Part shown: in pieces, positions 44,900 through 54,345 of the stretch
Position numbering within the stretch: position 1 is the first letter of the stretch
Layout: each line of letters begins with the position of its first letter
Source: Winogradskyella sp. PG-2
GTDB taxonomy: Bacteria; Bacteroidota; Bacteroidia; Flavobacteriales; Flavobacteriaceae
Assembly: GCF_000828715.1 (NCBI RefSeq)
Contig: NZ_AP014583.1
Coordinates: 866,001 to 930,000, forward strand
Reading direction: 5' to 3'
DNA: 64,000 nt
The notes under the pieces: generated by a model
What the model was told of the DNA's origin: nothing
Database searches by the model: none
Seen by the model: only the letters and a program-made list of their open reading frames with translations
Translations under genes and position numbers: made by a program

Positions 44900-46023
44900 C
44901 CGCCTATTTCATTTAGCAGCCACAAATAATCCTCACGAGACTTCACAAAATCCTTATCAGAAATATCAATAATCTTAACATTCATTTCTGGCTGACTTTT
45001 TAAGAATTCGAGATAACCAGAGTTAATTTTTTCGAGATAATCATCTTTAATATCCTTCTCGTAATTACGTCCACGCTTTTTAATGTTCTTCTGAAGTCGT
45101 TCTGTATTTTGATATAAATAAACATATAAATCTGGTTTCGCAATGTCCTTATAAACTTGATAAAATAATTTTCGGTATAATCGAAACTCATCTGCTGGTA
45201 AAGTCACCTTAGAAAATATAAGCGACTTATTTACATCATAATCGCTTACCATAAAATCTTTAAACAAATCTAATTGCGATAAATCATCAGAAATTTGCTG
45301 ATAACGATCTGCCAAAAAAGACATTTCTAAAGTAAATGCATAACGTTCTGGTTCTTTATAAAATTTTGGTAAAAACGCATTATCTGCAAAACGCTCTAAA
45401 ATTAATTTCGCATTAAAGTCATGAGCTATTTTATTAGCTAAACTGGTTTTGCCTGCACCAATATTACCTTCAATAGCAATGTAATTATAGTCACCAAAAG
45501 TAAATGCTCTCTTAGGGTTTTTTAACCATATTTTAATAGGTTCTATTTCAGAATCATCTTCACATTCCTCCAATAAAACTGAAATTAGTTTATTCAATTT
45601 TACATGTTCAATATCTTGAGCAATATCGCAAAGTGGTTTTAGAACGAACTTACGGTTTTCCATTTCTGGATGTGGTATTACTAAAGATTTTTCTTCAATA
45701 ATAACATCGTCGTAAAACAAAATGTCTAAATCTATTTCACGAGATTCATAACCTTCTTTTGTTTTCGATTGTCTTCCTAAATCAATCTCAATGGATTGAA
45801 GCACTTTCAAAACCTTCTTAGGTTTCAGTTCTGTTTCTACCTTAATACATGCGTTATAGAAATCATCTCCATCAAAACCAAAAGCAGGTGTTTTATAGAC
45901 TTTAGATATCTTACTAACCACACCAATTCTTTCATATATAGCATCAACGGCAAGTTGCAAATAGTCTAATTTGTTGCCTTTATTACTTCCTAATGCTATG
46001 TAAACATTTTTTGTTGGTGTCAT
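44884..46023 (-). CDS. folK: fused FolK pyrophosphokinase and deoxynucleoside kinase
   Basis: 379 residues, two domains. Residues 1-135 are HPPK (FolK): VYIALGSNKGNKLDYLQLAV, KVYKTPAFG, FYNACIKVET, SREIDLDILFYDD and VIPHPEMENRKFVLKPL. It phosphorylates 6-hydroxymethyl-dihydropterin in folate synthesis. Residues 170-375 are a deoxynucleoside kinase: YIAIEGNIGAGKTSLANKI (P-loop), RFADNAFLPKFY, SLIFSKVTL and PDLYVYLYQNTERLQKNIKKRGRNYE. The fusion joins folate and deoxynucleotide salvage in one chain and seems usual in flavobacteria. It converges with the methyltransferase gene. Confidence 0.92.
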   Translation of the reverse strand: MTPTKNVYIALGSNKGNKLDYLQLAVDAIYERIGVVSKISKVYKTPAFGFDGDDFYNACIKVETELKPKKVLKVLQSIEIDLGRQSKTKEGYESREIDLDILFYDDVIIEEKSLVIPHPEMENRKFVLKPLCDIAQDIEHVKLNKLISVLLEECEDDSEIEPIKIWLKNPKRAFTFGDYNYIAIEGNIGAGKTSLANKIAHDFNAKLILERFADNAFLPKFYKEPERYAFTLEMSFLADRYQQISDDLSQLDLFKDFMVSDYDVNKSLIFSKVTLPADEFRLYRKLFYQVYKDIAKPDLYVYLYQNTERLQKNIKKRGRNYEKDIKDDYLEKINSGYLEFLKSQPEMNVKIIDISDKDFVKSREDYLWLLNEIGGQKQL

Positions 46024-46094
46024 AGAAAGTTCAAAATAACTAAAAGAATAATTAATACTTTATCTTTACTGAAACTATTTATTAACCATTTTCA

Positions 46095-46799
46095 ATGCCA
46101 TTAAAAGATAAGCTATTAGCACAACGGATTTATTTGTTATTGGGTGCGCTTTTTATAACGTCTTTAGTGGTTTCTAATCTAATATTTCAAAAATTTTTTT
46201 ATTGGTACCCAATTGATGTTGAGATTTTTGGAAGCAAACTTTTTGAAATTTCTGTTGGTATCTTACCTTACCCAATTACATTTTTAATTACAGATTTAAT
46301 CAGTGAAATTTATGGCAAAAAACGCGCTAATGATGTGGTAGTCGTTGGTATTTTTGCCTCGATATTTTCGCTACTAATTATTTACACAGCTTCAATTGTA
46401 CCTGCTACCTCATGGTCTCCAGTAAATAATTCTCTATTTGATACCGTTTTTGGAAATTCTACAATCGCTGTATTTGCGAGTATGCTAACATATTTGTTTG
46501 CGCAATTTGTAGATATTCAAATTTATCATTTCTGGAAACGCAGAACAAAAGGCAAACACCTTTGGTTGCGTAACAACTTTTCAACTTGGTTTTCTCAATT
46601 TGTTGATACGTTTACTATTGTATTTTTATTATGCTCGTTTGGTATTATCGATTGGACTAATTTTAAAGGCTTATTAATCAGTGGTTTTTTATTTAAAGTA
46701 TTAGTCGCGGCATTAGATACACCATTTTTATATCTAGGTGTTTATTTATTCAGAAGGCGTTTTAAACTCAAAGTAAACGAAGAAATTGAGCTCCTTTAG
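46095..46799 (+). CDS. queuosine precursor transporter (YhhQ/VUT family)
   Basis: 234 residues with six to seven hydrophobic helices. Family hallmarks are LLGALFITSLVVSNLIFQKF, LPYPITFLITDLISEIYGKKRAN and FAQFVDIQIYHFWKRRTKGKHLWLRNNFSTWFSQFVDT. It imports queuosine precursors such as preQ0 or preQ1. The C-terminus is short and polar. It stands divergent from the folK fusion gene, with a 71-bp promoter region between them. Confidence 0.92.
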   Translation: MPLKDKLLAQRIYLLLGALFITSLVVSNLIFQKFFYWYPIDVEIFGSKLFEISVGILPYPITFLITDLISEIYGKKRANDVVVVGIFASIFSLLIIYTASIVPATSWSPVNNSLFDTVFGNSTIAVFASMLTYLFAQFVDIQIYHFWKRRTKGKHLWLRNNFSTWFSQFVDTFTIVFLLCSFGIIDWTNFKGLLISGFLFKVLVAALDTPFLYLGVYLFRRRFKLKVNEEIELL

Positions 46800-46906
46800 A
46801 TGTTATTAAATCATTAAAACACTCCCAAAGTTTCTTAATAGCACAACTATTCTGCTCTACTTTACGTATAATATATAGAAGCTATTATCAAAATAATAAA
46901 GCACTT

Positions 46907-49573
46907 ATGAAGAAAATTTTCAAAATTATTGGAATCATCTTACTCCTTTTTATTGCAATACTAATTGCTATTCCTTTTGTTTTAGAATCTAAAATAGATA
47001 GCATCGTTCAGAATTATGGAGATGAAAACCTAAATGCAGATTTAAGTTTTGATGACATTAGTCTAAGCTTAATAAGCAGTTTTCCAAAGGCAGAAGTTAA
47101 TGTTGATAATTTAAAAATTACAAATAGGTTACCTTTTGAAGGAGAAACTCTTGCCACTGCAAAATCGTTGTCTTTTGAAATGCCAATTGGCGAATTGTTT
47201 AAAGGCACGGAAGAACCACTTATTATAAATGAAATTATTGCAGATGAAATGTTATTAACCTTAAAAACTAATAAAAATGGTTCTGTAAATTATGATATTG
47301 TAAAAGAAAGTGATGACGCCAATGAAGTAGAAGCAAACTCAAGTCCTACTGGTTTTAGCTTTGATATTGAAAATTACGAACTCAACAATAGTGCTTTCAT
47401 TTACATTGATGAAGGCGCAAACACAAAACTTTATGCAACGGAGATAAACCATAATGGTAAAGGCATTTTTTCTGGCAACGGTTCAGAATTAGTTACTAAA
47501 ACCGAAGCTATGATTAGCATAGCTATAGACAGTACCGAATATTTAAGTAATAATATTATAAAGTTAGATGCGCTAATCGGTTTAGATTTAGAGCAAGAAA
47601 AATACACGTTTAAAAAAAACAAAGGCTTTATAAATGCTTTACCACTAGAATTTGAAGGCTTTGTGCAATTAGTTGAGCAAGGGCAAGAAATTGATATCAG
47701 CTTTAAAAACCCCGAATCGTCTTTTAAGGATTTCTTAGCTGTAATCCCTAACGCTTATGCCAAGAATATTGAAAATGTAACTACAACTGGGAATTTTACT
47801 GTCAAGGGTATTATTAAAGGCTTGATGTCTGAAGAAACTATTCCAACTTTAGATATAAACATGCGCTCAGAAAATGCTTCGTTTAAATATCCTGACTTAC
47901 CAAAAAGCGTTGACAATATAATGATTAATGCTTCGGTTAAAAACACAACTGGTAACGTAGATGATACATTTATTGACATCAATAAACTAGACTTTAAAAT
48001 TGATCAAGATGTTTTTAAATCTGAAGCGCATATTAAAAATCTAACTGGCAATATTTTAGTCAACGCCAATTTAGATGGTGTTTTAAATTTAGCCAATATT
48101 TCTAAAGCTTATCCTTTAGAATTAGAAAATCAATTAAGTGGTATTTTAAAAGGAAAACTGAACACTGCCTTTGACATGAATGCCATAGAGACCAATGCAT
48201 ATCAGCGTATTAAAAATAATGGAAGTGTTTCAATTTCGGACTTTATATTTTCATCTGAAGACATTGTAAATCCTATTCAAATTAATAAGGCAGATTTAAC
48301 CTTTAAACCAGGAATAGTTAGCCTCAATAGTTTTGACGCATTAACAGGTAAGAGTGATTTCTCTGCAACAGGAACTATTAATAATTTACTCGGGTTTCTA
48401 TTAAGTAATAAAAAGCTTCAAGGGAATTTTAATGTCAACTCAAACACATTTGCTATTTCAGATTTTATGGTAGAAGATGAAACTGCAACTGAATCCTCAA
48501 ATAAGACAACATCAGATTCAGAATCTCTAAAAATTCCTGACTTTTTAGATTGTGCTATTACTGCCAATGCAAAATCTGTTCTTTATGATAACCTAACATT
48601 AAAGAATGTAAATGGTGAGCTATTAATAAAAGATCAGAATGCTAATTTAAAAGACATGACAACAGATTTGTTTAAAGGTCAGCTAGGAATTTCTGGTAAT
48701 GTTTCTACTAAAGGTGTCAAACCAAAGTTTGATATGAAGTTAGCAATGCAACAGTTTGATATTTCACAGTCATTTAAAGAATTAGAACTATTGAAGTTTT
48801 TAGCACCAATTGCTAAAATACTTAAAGGAAAACTCAATTCTACAATAGATTTAAATGGTATTTTAGATGAAAACTTTACACCAGATTTAATGTCTATTTC
48901 TGGAGATGCTTTAGCTGAAGTATTAACCGATAATATTAGTTCAAATCAAAGTGCTATTCTTTCCGGTCTCAGTGATAAACTAGATTTTTTAGATTTAGAT
49001 CAATTCGATTTTAAAGACATTAAAACTAATTTAAGTTTTGAAAATGGGCAAGTTTCAGTGAAGCCATTTACTTTTATATATAAAGACGACATCCCTATTG
49101 AAATATCTGGAACGCATAGTTTTTCTAACACAATGGATTACAGTGCTGTTCTGCAAGTACCAGCTAAATATTTAGGAAGTGAGGTCAATAGACTCATCGG
49201 AAAAATAAATGATTCTGAAGTTGACATTATTAAGATTCCTGTAACTGCAACTATTGGAGGAACAGTTACAAAACCAAATATTAAAACTGACTTAACAAGT
49301 GGTATTTCTAATTTAACGAAACAACTCATTGAAATACAAAAACAAAAATTCTTAAATCTAGGAACAAATCAAATTAATGATTTATTAGGTGGTCTTGTAG
49401 GAGGTGATTCTAATACTAAAGAAACGGATTCTACTAAAACTAAAACTGACAGCACAAAAACAACTATTGATGATAATATAAAAGAAGGTTTAAATTCTGT
49501 TTTAGGCGGACTTCTCGATGGGAAAAAGAAATCGAAGGACAAAAAAGTACAAGATTCAACTAAAAACGACTGA
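46907..49573 (+). CDS. AsmA-family inner-membrane protein
   Basis: 888 residues. A single N-terminal helix (IIGIILLLFIAILIAIPFVL) anchors the protein. The AsmA N-terminal region continues with LSFDDISLSLISSFPKAEVNVDNLKI, and the AsmA C-terminal domain lies at about 560-770 (MAQFDISQSFKELELLKFLAPIAKILKGKLNSTIDLNG-type segment). The beta-rich repeats suggest a lipid-transfer groove as in the AsmA/TamB/VPS13 group. The C-terminus is a lysine/threonine/aspartate-rich low-complexity tail. By family it helps outer-membrane lipid homeostasis. It stands alone between the transporter and rpoD. Confidence 0.87.
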   Translation: MKKIFKIIGIILLLFIAILIAIPFVLESKIDSIVQNYGDENLNADLSFDDISLSLISSFPKAEVNVDNLKITNRLPFEGETLATAKSLSFEMPIGELFKGTEEPLIINEIIADEMLLTLKTNKNGSVNYDIVKESDDANEVEANSSPTGFSFDIENYELNNSAFIYIDEGANTKLYATEINHNGKGIFSGNGSELVTKTEAMISIAIDSTEYLSNNIIKLDALIGLDLEQEKYTFKKNKGFINALPLEFEGFVQLVEQGQEIDISFKNPESSFKDFLAVIPNAYAKNIENVTTTGNFTVKGIIKGLMSEETIPTLDINMRSENASFKYPDLPKSVDNIMINASVKNTTGNVDDTFIDINKLDFKIDQDVFKSEAHIKNLTGNILVNANLDGVLNLANISKAYPLELENQLSGILKGKLNTAFDMNAIETNAYQRIKNNGSVSISDFIFSSEDIVNPIQINKADLTFKPGIVSLNSFDALTGKSDFSATGTINNLLGFLLSNKKLQGNFNVNSNTFAISDFMVEDETATESSNKTTSDSESLKIPDFLDCAITANAKSVLYDNLTLKNVNGELLIKDQNANLKDMTTDLFKGQLGISGNVSTKGVKPKFDMKLAMQQFDISQSFKELELLKFLAPIAKILKGKLNSTIDLNGILDENFTPDLMSISGDALAEVLTDNISSNQSAILSGLSDKLDFLDLDQFDFKDIKTNLSFENGQVSVKPFTFIYKDDIPIEISGTHSFSNTMDYSAVLQVPAKYLGSEVNRLIGKINDSEVDIIKIPVTATIGGTVTKPNIKTDLTSGISNLTKQLIEIQKQKFLNLGTNQINDLLGGLVGGDSNTKETDSTKTKTDSTKTTIDDNIKEGLNSVLGGLLDGKKKSKDKKVQDSTKND

Positions 49574-49685
49574 CATTTACGTCAAAACCATACTTTTTTC
49601 ACAATTTCTGTTAATAATTGCCCGTTTTTTTGGATTTCTTAAATATTACGTTATCATGTGGGTTCACAAATTTTAAAAAGGATAC

Positions 49686-50549
49686 ATGAGGCAGTTAAAA
49701 ATCACCAAGCAAGTTACCAATAGAGAAGATAAATCATTAGATAAATATCTTCAAGATATAAGTAAGATTCCACTAATTACAGCGGAAGAAGAAGTAGAAT
49801 TGGCACAACTTATACGTAAAGGTGATCAAGTTGCATTAGATAAACTAACAACAGCGAATTTGCGTTTTGTTGTTTCTGTAGCTAAGCAATATCAAAATCA
49901 AGGATTAAAACTTCCAGATTTAATAAACGAAGGTAATGCTGGTTTAGTAAAAGCAGCAAAGCGTTTTGATGAAACAAGAGGTTTTAAGTTTATATCTTAT
50001 GCCGTATGGTGGATTAGACAAGCTATACTTCAAGCATTAGCAGAACAATCTCGTATTGTACGTTTACCATTAAATAAGATTGGTACAATCAATAAGATTA
50101 ATAAAGCGTTTTCGCATTTAGAACAATTACACCAAAGACCTCCAAATGCTGAAGAAATTGCTCGCGAGTTAGATATAAGCGCACGTGAGGTTAAGCAATC
50201 TATGAAAAACTCAGGTCGTCACTTATCTATGGATGCACCATTAAAAGATGGTGAGACATTTAGTTTATATGACGTAGTTAGTGCGAGTGAGTCACCAAGA
50301 CCAGATAAAAATTTAATGAAGGAATCACTGAATCTAGAAGTTGAGCGTGCTTTAGAAACGTTAACTCAAAAGGAAAGTGATGTTATTCGTTTAAATTTTG
50401 GTATTGGAGATCAGCCACCAATGACCTTAGAAGAAATAGGTGGAATCTATGACTTAACAAGAGAACGTGTTAGACAAATTAGAGAAAAAGGCATTCGAAG
50501 ATTAAGACATGCAAGTAAGAGTAAAATTTTAAAGACCTATTTAGGGTAA
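49686..50549 (+). CDS. rpoD: RNA polymerase primary sigma factor RpoD
   Basis: 287 residues, the usual compact form in Bacteroidetes that lacks region 1.1. Region 1.2 starts at [21 protein letters not shown]. Region 2 has [43 protein letters not shown] and [10 protein letters not shown]. Region 3 follows, then region 4 with [10 protein letters not shown] and [29 protein letters not shown]. Being the housekeeping sigma factor, it should read the TAnnTTTG promoters seen in this window. ATG 49686 is preceded by AAAAAGGATAC, one of the few recognisable Shine-Dalgarno-like stretches. Confidence 0.97.
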   Translation: MRQLKITKQVTNREDKSLDKYLQDISKIPLITAEEEVELAQLIRKGDQVALDKLTTANLRFVVSVAKQYQNQGLKLPDLINEGNAGLVKAAKRFDETRGFKFISYAVWWIRQAILQALAEQSRIVRLPLNKIGTINKINKAFSHLEQLHQRPPNAEEIARELDISAREVKQSMKNSGRHLSMDAPLKDGETFSLYDVVSASESPRPDKNLMKESLNLEVERALETLTQKESDVIRLNFGIGDQPPMTLEEIGGIYDLTRERVRQIREKGIRRLRHASKSKILKTYLG

Positions 50550-50587
50550 TTAAAATAATTTAATTTTTTATTTTCAAATAGTTAGCA

Positions 50588-50595
50588 TATATTTG
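50588..50595 (+). promoter_or_regulatory. candidate -7 element of the rpsU promoter
   Basis: TATATTTG matches the Bacteroidetes -7 consensus TAnnTTTG and lies 44 bp before the rpsU ATG, between rpoD and rpsU. The -33 region has only a T-run. This suggests a separate rpsU transcript. Confidence 0.5.
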
Positions 50596-50638
50596 CCGAC
50601 CATTTGCAAGAATTAGATAACAAAAATATATCGATATA

Positions 50639-50833
50639 ATGATTAAAATCGAAATCAAAGAAGGAGAAAATATAGAACGTGCACTTAAGCGTTACAAGCG
50701 TAAACACAGAAATGTGCAGATTATGCAAAACTTAAGAGAGTCTCGTTATTTCACAAAACCTTCTGTAAAAAGAAGAAGAGAAATTCAGAAAGCTGAATAT
50801 ATTCAAGGTCTTAGAGACGCTGAAAACGTATAG
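50639..50833 (+). CDS. rpsU: 30S ribosomal protein bS21
   Basis: 64 residues, normal length. The family pattern is IKEGENIERALKRYKRK at the start and RESRYFTKPSVKRRREIQKAEYIQ at the end. bS21 sits on the platform of the 30S subunit; in flavobacteria it has been reported to help mask the anti-Shine-Dalgarno end of 16S rRNA. Upstream bases show no Shine-Dalgarno sequence; an AAGGAG occurs only inside the gene (50661-50666), where it encodes the conserved KEGE. A promoter precedes it and a strong terminator follows. Confidence 0.97.
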   Translation: MIKIEIKEGENIERALKRYKRKHRNVQIMQNLRESRYFTKPSVKRRREIQKAEYIQGLRDAENV

Positions 50834-50862
50834 ATTTTAATCTACGTATTTATAATATACTA

Positions 50863-50890
50863 GAGCAATAGAAATATTGCTCTTTTTTGT
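50863..50890 (+). terminator. rho-independent terminator of rpsU
   Basis: Perfect 8-bp stem GAGCAATA/TATTGCTC with a GAAA loop, followed by TTTTTT, 30 bp after the rpsU stop on the plus strand. Confidence 0.92.
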
Positions 50891-50918
50891 TTGCACATCT
50901 TTTCCAAACTTTATGTGT

Positions 50919-50957
50919 CTCATTTGTAAGTTATCTAAAACTTATACTACAAATGAG
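50919..50957. repeat. 10-bp inverted repeat just before the LysE-type gene
   Basis: CTCATTTGTA (50919-50928) and TACAAATGAG (50948-50957) are perfect reverse complements separated by 19 bases. The right arm ends two bases before the gene's ATG. It could be a leader hairpin covering the start, or an operator for a dimeric repressor. Confidence 0.5.
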
Positions 50958-50959
50958 TC

Positions 50960-51469
50960 ATGCTTATTCTATACTTTTTTATTGGTCTTTTAGCTTCAAT
51001 TATTGGAGCATTACCTCTAGGCGCTTCTAATATTGCTGTAATTAATACTACACTTAAGCAAAATGCGTCTCAAGCATTTAAAATAGCAATTGCAGCAGGT
51101 ATTGCAGAAGTCATTTTGTCTTATTACGCTTTGCACTTTAATATGGCAGTAAAAGATTTTTTCAATGCCAATCAATGGTTACAAATTAGTATTGCTATAC
51201 TTCTATTAGGTATTGGCAGTTTTCTATTCTTTAAATCCAATAACAGAAAATCAAAGTCTGCAACAAAATCAAATAAACTTTTAAAATCAAAATACGCTAC
51301 AGGTTTTCTACTAGGTCTTTTAAATCCACCAGTATTAGTTTATTGGCTTGTAGTTTATGGATTTATCAATACTAATAATATTATGTTGTCATTACAATCT
51401 TCTTTACTAGTACTATTTCTATTTTTTGTTGGTGTATATGCTGGTAAGATTCTAACACTATATATATAA
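50960..51469 (+). CDS. LysE-family exporter
   Basis: 169 residues with four to five hydrophobic helices. The start LLASIIGALPLGASNIAVINTTL (the PGP/GAxP-like N-terminal motif) and KYATGFLLGLLNPPVLVYWLVVYGF are LysE-type features. It is shorter than LysE/RhtB (about 200 residues). The middle contains a basic loop (FKSNNRKSKSATKSNKLLKSK). The substrate, probably an amino acid or similar small molecule, is unknown. A 10-bp inverted repeat sits directly before the ATG. Confidence 0.75.
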   Translation: MLILYFFIGLLASIIGALPLGASNIAVINTTLKQNASQAFKIAIAAGIAEVILSYYALHFNMAVKDFFNANQWLQISIAILLLGIGSFLFFKSNNRKSKSATKSNKLLKSKYATGFLLGLLNPPVLVYWLVVYGFINTNNIMLSLQSSLLVLFLFFVGVYAGKILTLYI

Positions 51470-51588
51470 AGTAGATTTAGCATAGTAATTAAGCAAAAGT
51501 TTAGGAATATAAACGTGATTATTAATAAAGTAACTAGAAGTCTCTTATTCTTTATTGGATTGGTAAATGTATTTAAAATCTATTTCAT

Positions 51589-52380
51589 TTAGATATTTAA
51601 TTCCACTACCAAGCCTTCATTCGCTCTAATATTGAATACTGTATTATCTTCAAATATTAGGTACTGTCCTTTTATACCAACTAATTTACCTGAGTACTCT
51701 AGTTGCTTTTTTATATTTAAGCTATTTGGTTTTTCTGGGTAGTGTTCTACCGGAAATTTTAAATGTGTTTCAGAATTATACTCTATAAAATAATCTTGGG
51801 CTTCTTCAGGAATATATTGTTTTAACTTTTGCCTCCATTCCAAAAGATTTTCATCCTCAATATCATTTTTTAGCATTTTTCTCCAGTTGGTTTTATCTGC
51901 TACATAATCTTTTAAAGCTACTTCTGTAATACCAGCTAAATATCTATTTGGAACCTCAACTATTTCAACTGCTTCATGAGCACCTTGGTCTATCCAACGC
52001 GTTGGCACTTGACTTTTCCTTGTTACACCAACCTTTACATTACTAGAATTTGCTAAATACACTATATGTGGCTGCAATTGCACCTTTTTCTCATATTCCA
52101 AATCACGATCTTCCTTTCCTATATGTGCTGTACTTAACTCTGGTCGCATTATCCAATCACCTGCTAAAGGTTTATCGAAGAAACATGTTTTACAAAAGCC
52201 TTGTCTATATATTGGGCGATCTAATCCGCAACTTAAGCACTGATGCCCAACGAGTTTCATTTCAATAGTCTTATTCAATAATTGATTCATATGAATAAAA
52301 TCATTTTCAAAGACCAAATAATATTGAATTGGTTCTAAAAACTCAGTTTGCATTTTTGTAAGGACACCTTTATAAAGCAT
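51589..52380 (-). CDS. DUF2797 protein
   Basis: 263 residues of the DUF2797 family (PF10977); function unknown. A zinc-ribbon-like cluster CLSCG...GFCKTC lies at about residues 49-70. A conserved central block reads DWIMRPELSTAHIGKEDRDLEYEKKVQLQPHIVYLANSS, followed by VKVGVTRKSQVPTRWIDQGA. This last stretch (YLANSSNVKVGVTRK) looks like the core of a GIY-YIG-type nuclease fold, so a nucleic-acid role is possible. The start MLYKGVLTKMQTE is consistent with relatives. It is divergent from the GH3 gene. Confidence 0.85.
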   Translation of the reverse strand: MLYKGVLTKMQTEFLEPIQYYLVFENDFIHMNQLLNKTIEMKLVGHQCLSCGLDRPIYRQGFCKTCFFDKPLAGDWIMRPELSTAHIGKEDRDLEYEKKVQLQPHIVYLANSSNVKVGVTRKSQVPTRWIDQGAHEAVEIVEVPNRYLAGITEVALKDYVADKTNWRKMLKNDIEDENLLEWRQKLKQYIPEEAQDYFIEYNSETHLKFPVEHYPEKPNSLNIKKQLEYSGKLVGIKGQYLIFEDNTVFNIRANEGLVVELNI

Positions 52381-52513
52381 AAAAGAAATTTAGTATTTTT
52401 AACGCATAAGCTTCTTTAAATTAAATATAAAGATGCTTATAAAATGAAGATTTACGACTACAAAACCTAACTAGTAATATAAATCTCGCTTAGAGAATAA
52501 AGATAACTAATCC

Positions 52514-54031
52514 ATGCCAATTCCAATTGTAAATTCTATTGCTTCTTGGTTTTTGAAAAAACGATTTCATCAGATAGAATTGTTTCTCAAATATCCTAAT
52601 GAAGTACAAAATGAATTGCTCTTTAGTCTACTAAAAATAGCAAAAGACACTGAAATTGGTCGGCAATATGACTTTGCATCAATAAAATCGTATAAAGATT
52701 TTAGCGAGCGTATTCCTGTTGTTAATTACGAAGCTTTTCAACCATTAATTGAACGGTCTAGAAATGGGGAATACAATATTTTTTGGCCAAGACCTATTAA
52801 ATGGTTCGCGAAATCTAGTGGAACAACTAACGCAAAAAGTAAATTTATTCCTGTTAGTACTGAATCTTTAGAAGATTGTCATTATGCAGGTGGTAAAGAC
52901 TTATTATGTATGTACCTCAATAATAATGAAGGCTCTCAAATGTTTACTGGAAAGAGCTTACGTCTTGGAGGCAGTAAAGAACTTTATAAAGAAAACGGTA
53001 CCATATTTGGAGATTTAAGCGCAATACTAATAGATAATATGCCTTTTTGGGCAGAATTTAGTAGTACTCCTAGTAGCAGAGTTTCATTAATGAGTGAATG
53101 GGAAACAAAAATGGGAGCTATTGTAGATGAAACTATTGATGAAAACGTAACCAGCTTAACAGGTGTACCATCCTGGATGCTAGTTTTACTCAATAATGTT
53201 TTAGATAAAACAGGAAAAGATAACCTTTTTGATATTTGGCCTAATCTCGAAGTTTACTTTCATGGTGGAGTGAGCTTCCATCCTTACATTGAACAATACA
53301 GAGCAATACTACCGAAAAAGCAATTTAAGTATTATGAAATCTATAATGCTTCAGAAGGTTTTTTTGCTATCCAAGATCAGAATAACTCAGGAGATTTATT
53401 ACTAATGTTGGATTATGGTATTTTCTATGAGTTTATACCTATGGATACTTATGGGACTCTAGAGCAAAAAGTAATACCCTTGAGTGATGTAAAACTGAAT
53501 ATTAATTATGCTTTAGTAATTACTACTAATGCTGGTCTTTGGCGTTATAAAATTGGTGATACTATTCGTTTTGTTAGTTTAAGTCCACATCGTATCAAAG
53601 TTTCTGGTCGTACTAAACACCACATTAATGTCTTTGGAGAGGAGTTAATCATTGAAAATGCTGAAGATGCTCTTAAAAAAGTATGTAAACGTACTTCAGC
53701 TGAAGTTGTAGACTATACAGCAGCTCCAATTTTTATGAATGGTAAAGAAAAAGGTGCTCACGAATGGATCATTGAGTTTAAAAAGCCACCTGAAAGCATC
53801 AACTATTTTAATGAATTATTTGATAATGCATTAAAAGCCTTAAACTCTGATTACGAAGCAAAACGCTATAATAACATGACTTTAAATAAGCCTACTATTC
53901 ACATGGCTAGACCAAATCTATTCTATGATTGGTTAAAGGAAAACGATAAGCTTGGTGGACAACATAAAGTACCACGTCTATCTAATTCTAGAGATTATAT
54001 AGAAGAATTATTACGCTTAAACAATACATAA
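52514..54031 (+). CDS. GH3 auxin-responsive promoter-family protein (acyl-adenylate-forming)
   Basis: 505 residues of the GH3 family (PF03321), ANL superfamily. Motifs are WFAKSSGTTNAKSKFIPVS near residues 97-115 (ATP loop), FKYYEIYNASEGFFAIQD near 273-291, and LWRYKIGDTIRFVS near 342-355 with HINVFGEELIIENAEDALKK. In plants GH3 enzymes link amino acids to auxin or jasmonate; in bacteria the substrate is unknown, but adenylation of a carboxylic acid and ligation to an amine is expected. The gene stands alone before a bidirectional terminator. Confidence 0.9.
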   Translation: MPIPIVNSIASWFLKKRFHQIELFLKYPNEVQNELLFSLLKIAKDTEIGRQYDFASIKSYKDFSERIPVVNYEAFQPLIERSRNGEYNIFWPRPIKWFAKSSGTTNAKSKFIPVSTESLEDCHYAGGKDLLCMYLNNNEGSQMFTGKSLRLGGSKELYKENGTIFGDLSAILIDNMPFWAEFSSTPSSRVSLMSEWETKMGAIVDETIDENVTSLTGVPSWMLVLLNNVLDKTGKDNLFDIWPNLEVYFHGGVSFHPYIEQYRAILPKKQFKYYEIYNASEGFFAIQDQNNSGDLLLMLDYGIFYEFIPMDTYGTLEQKVIPLSDVKLNINYALVITTNAGLWRYKIGDTIRFVSLSPHRIKVSGRTKHHINVFGEELIIENAEDALKKVCKRTSAEVVDYTAAPIFMNGKEKGAHEWIIEFKKPPESINYFNELFDNALKALNSDYEAKRYNNMTLNKPTIHMARPNLFYDWLKENDKLGGQHKVPRLSNSRDYIEELLRLNNT

Positions 54032-54345
54032 GCTACTCTAATTTTAATTAAAGGAATGAGCATATTCTTTACATTAAAATGCAACTGACCCTTCATCGTT
54101 AAAAACAACATTAAATTTTATTACATCGACTAATCAATAGTCTTTAACCAAAAAATAAATTAAACAACGTTTACTTTATTTTAAGCCTATACCTTGCGGT
54201 AAATAAATGTGCTATTTATTATTATAATCCCTTAAGAACTAAATAAAATATTGCCATGCAATATTATATTAATCAATCCTAACTAAATAAAAAAACCACA
54301 ATTTCAAAATTAGAAATTGTGGTTTTTACTTATAAAGTTTTGTTT
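54032..54345. other. intergenic region between GH3 and clpX
   Basis: 314 bp between converging genes. It contains the terminator at 54291-54327 and a perfect 8-bp palindrome (AATATTGC, CAT, GCAATATT) at 54247-54265 without a T-run. CTATACC at about 54187 is an isolated half-match to the repeat operator. No coding frame was found. Confidence 0.5.
54291..54327. terminator. bidirectional rho-independent terminator between GH3 and clpX
   Basis: Perfect 15-bp stem AAAAACCACAATTTC/GAAATTGTGGTTTTT with a 7-base loop. A/T runs on both sides make it work in both directions. It lies 18 bp beyond the clpX stop. Confidence 0.92.

Noticed and set aside
54247-54265. AATATTGC-CAT-GCAATATT palindrome as terminator of the GH3 gene
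   Set aside because: No T-run follows; the strong hairpin at 54291-54327 explains termination.
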